A stretch of DNA of 6,693 nt from an uncultured Odoribacter sp. (GTDB taxonomy: Bacteria; Bacteroidota; Bacteroidia; Bacteroidales; Marinifilaceae): NCBI GenBank assembly GCA_947039985.1, contig CAMRAP010000096.1:1-6693 (forward strand), written 5' to 3'. Positions within the stretch are counted from its first letter, which is position 1, and the number at the start of each line of letters is the position of its first letter. The position numbers and the translations under genes were made by a program. Shown here piece after piece: positions 6,439 to 6,693 of the stretch. A model generated the notes under the pieces. The model had not been told where the DNA came from. It saw nothing but the letters and a program-made list of their open reading frames with translations, and did not search any database.

Positions 6439-6693
6439 GTACATTAATACTTGGCATTATTGTCATGATCTATATCATCTTCATTACCTATTTAGGGTAT
6501 CTGGGATATAAAAAGACAAAAAATGCTAGCGACTATCTGTTGGGAGGACGGAAAACAAATCCTATAATTATGGCACTATCCTACGGTGCTACCTTTATTT
6601 CTGCCTCAGCCATTGTCGGATTTGGTGGAGTGGCAGCAACCTTTGGCATGGGAATACAGTGGCTTTGCCTACTGAATATGCTAATGGGGGTTG
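6435..6693 (+). CDS. Sodium:solute symporter (SSS/SLC5-like), N-terminal fragment
   Basis: The first 86 codons of an inner-membrane cation-coupled transporter that runs off the right edge; full members have roughly 480-570 residues. Visible: first hydrophobic helix at about 3-24; the SDYLLGGRK segment (32-40), whose GGR is a hallmark between the first two helices; then the conserved unwound-helix region ATFISASAIVGFGG (52-65), associated with ion and substrate binding; and the start of a third hydrophobic stretch at about 73-86. The ATG overlaps the stop of the small helix protein by ATGA. Being last in a cluster with a CoA ligase, it probably imports the acid that the ligase activates, such as an aryl-acetate or other monocarboxylate, but the substrate-determining parts lie outside the window. 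Confidence -1.
   Translation, partial: MSTLILGIIVMIYIIFITYLGYLGYKKTKNASDYLLGGRKTNPIIMALSYGATFISASAIVGFGGVAATFGMGIQWLCLLNMLMGV

Noticed and set aside
1..6693. CRISPR arrays, tRNA or rRNA genes, insertion sequences, phage genes, or a novel defence system
   Set aside because: No spaced repeat array, cloverleaf, transposase frame or terminal inverted repeat was seen; all genes belong to transporter or metabolic families.

Overview
The window looks like chromosomal DNA of a Bacteroidota bacterium, probably order Bacteroidales; the genus cannot be read from it. The DNA is AT-rich, the start codons lack Shine-Dalgarno sequences, TAnnTTTG-type -7 boxes are present, and the proteins resemble Bacteroidales families: a double-length FtsX-type permease with the YPEVNRGRT segment, and a PaaK-ACT-symporter cluster. 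Two gene clusters diverge from one shared intergenic region at about 4312-4511.

Left cluster, minus strand, transcribed right to left: a membrane-anchored HlyD/MacA-type periplasmic adaptor (3061-4311), a LolD/MacB-type ABC ATPase (2338-3003), and a long FtsX/MacB-type permease that runs off the left edge (1-2216, 738 codons visible). Together they make a split MacAB-like (type VII ABC) exporter, with the ATPase and the duplicated permease on separate chains. A perfect 11-bp GC-rich hairpin sits between ATPase and permease and may act as a terminator or attenuator. No outer-membrane TolC-like gene and no regulator lies inside the window.

Right cluster, plus strand: a phenylacetate-CoA ligase-family enzyme (4512-5813), a tandem ACT-domain protein (5855-6274), a 46-residue single-helix protein (6298-6438), and the start of a sodium:solute symporter (6435 to the right edge). 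The last two overlap by ATGA. The likely theme is uptake of an aryl- or other carboxylic acid, its activation to the CoA thioester, and sensing of an amino acid. In related anaerobes this feeds reductive carboxylation to aromatic amino acids by indolepyruvate:ferredoxin oxidoreductase, but no ior gene is visible here.

The shared intergenic region holds the most striking non-coding signal. It is a perfect 18-bp palindrome (GTGTCCGATATCGGACAC) followed 19 bp away, centre to centre, by a degenerate second copy whose right half is perfect. The outer arms of the pair form a second, mutually exclusive 10-bp stem. It looks like a tandem operator for a dimeric regulator of the exporter operon. The systems themselves belong to known families; what may be new is the regulatory architecture and a few protein peculiarities.
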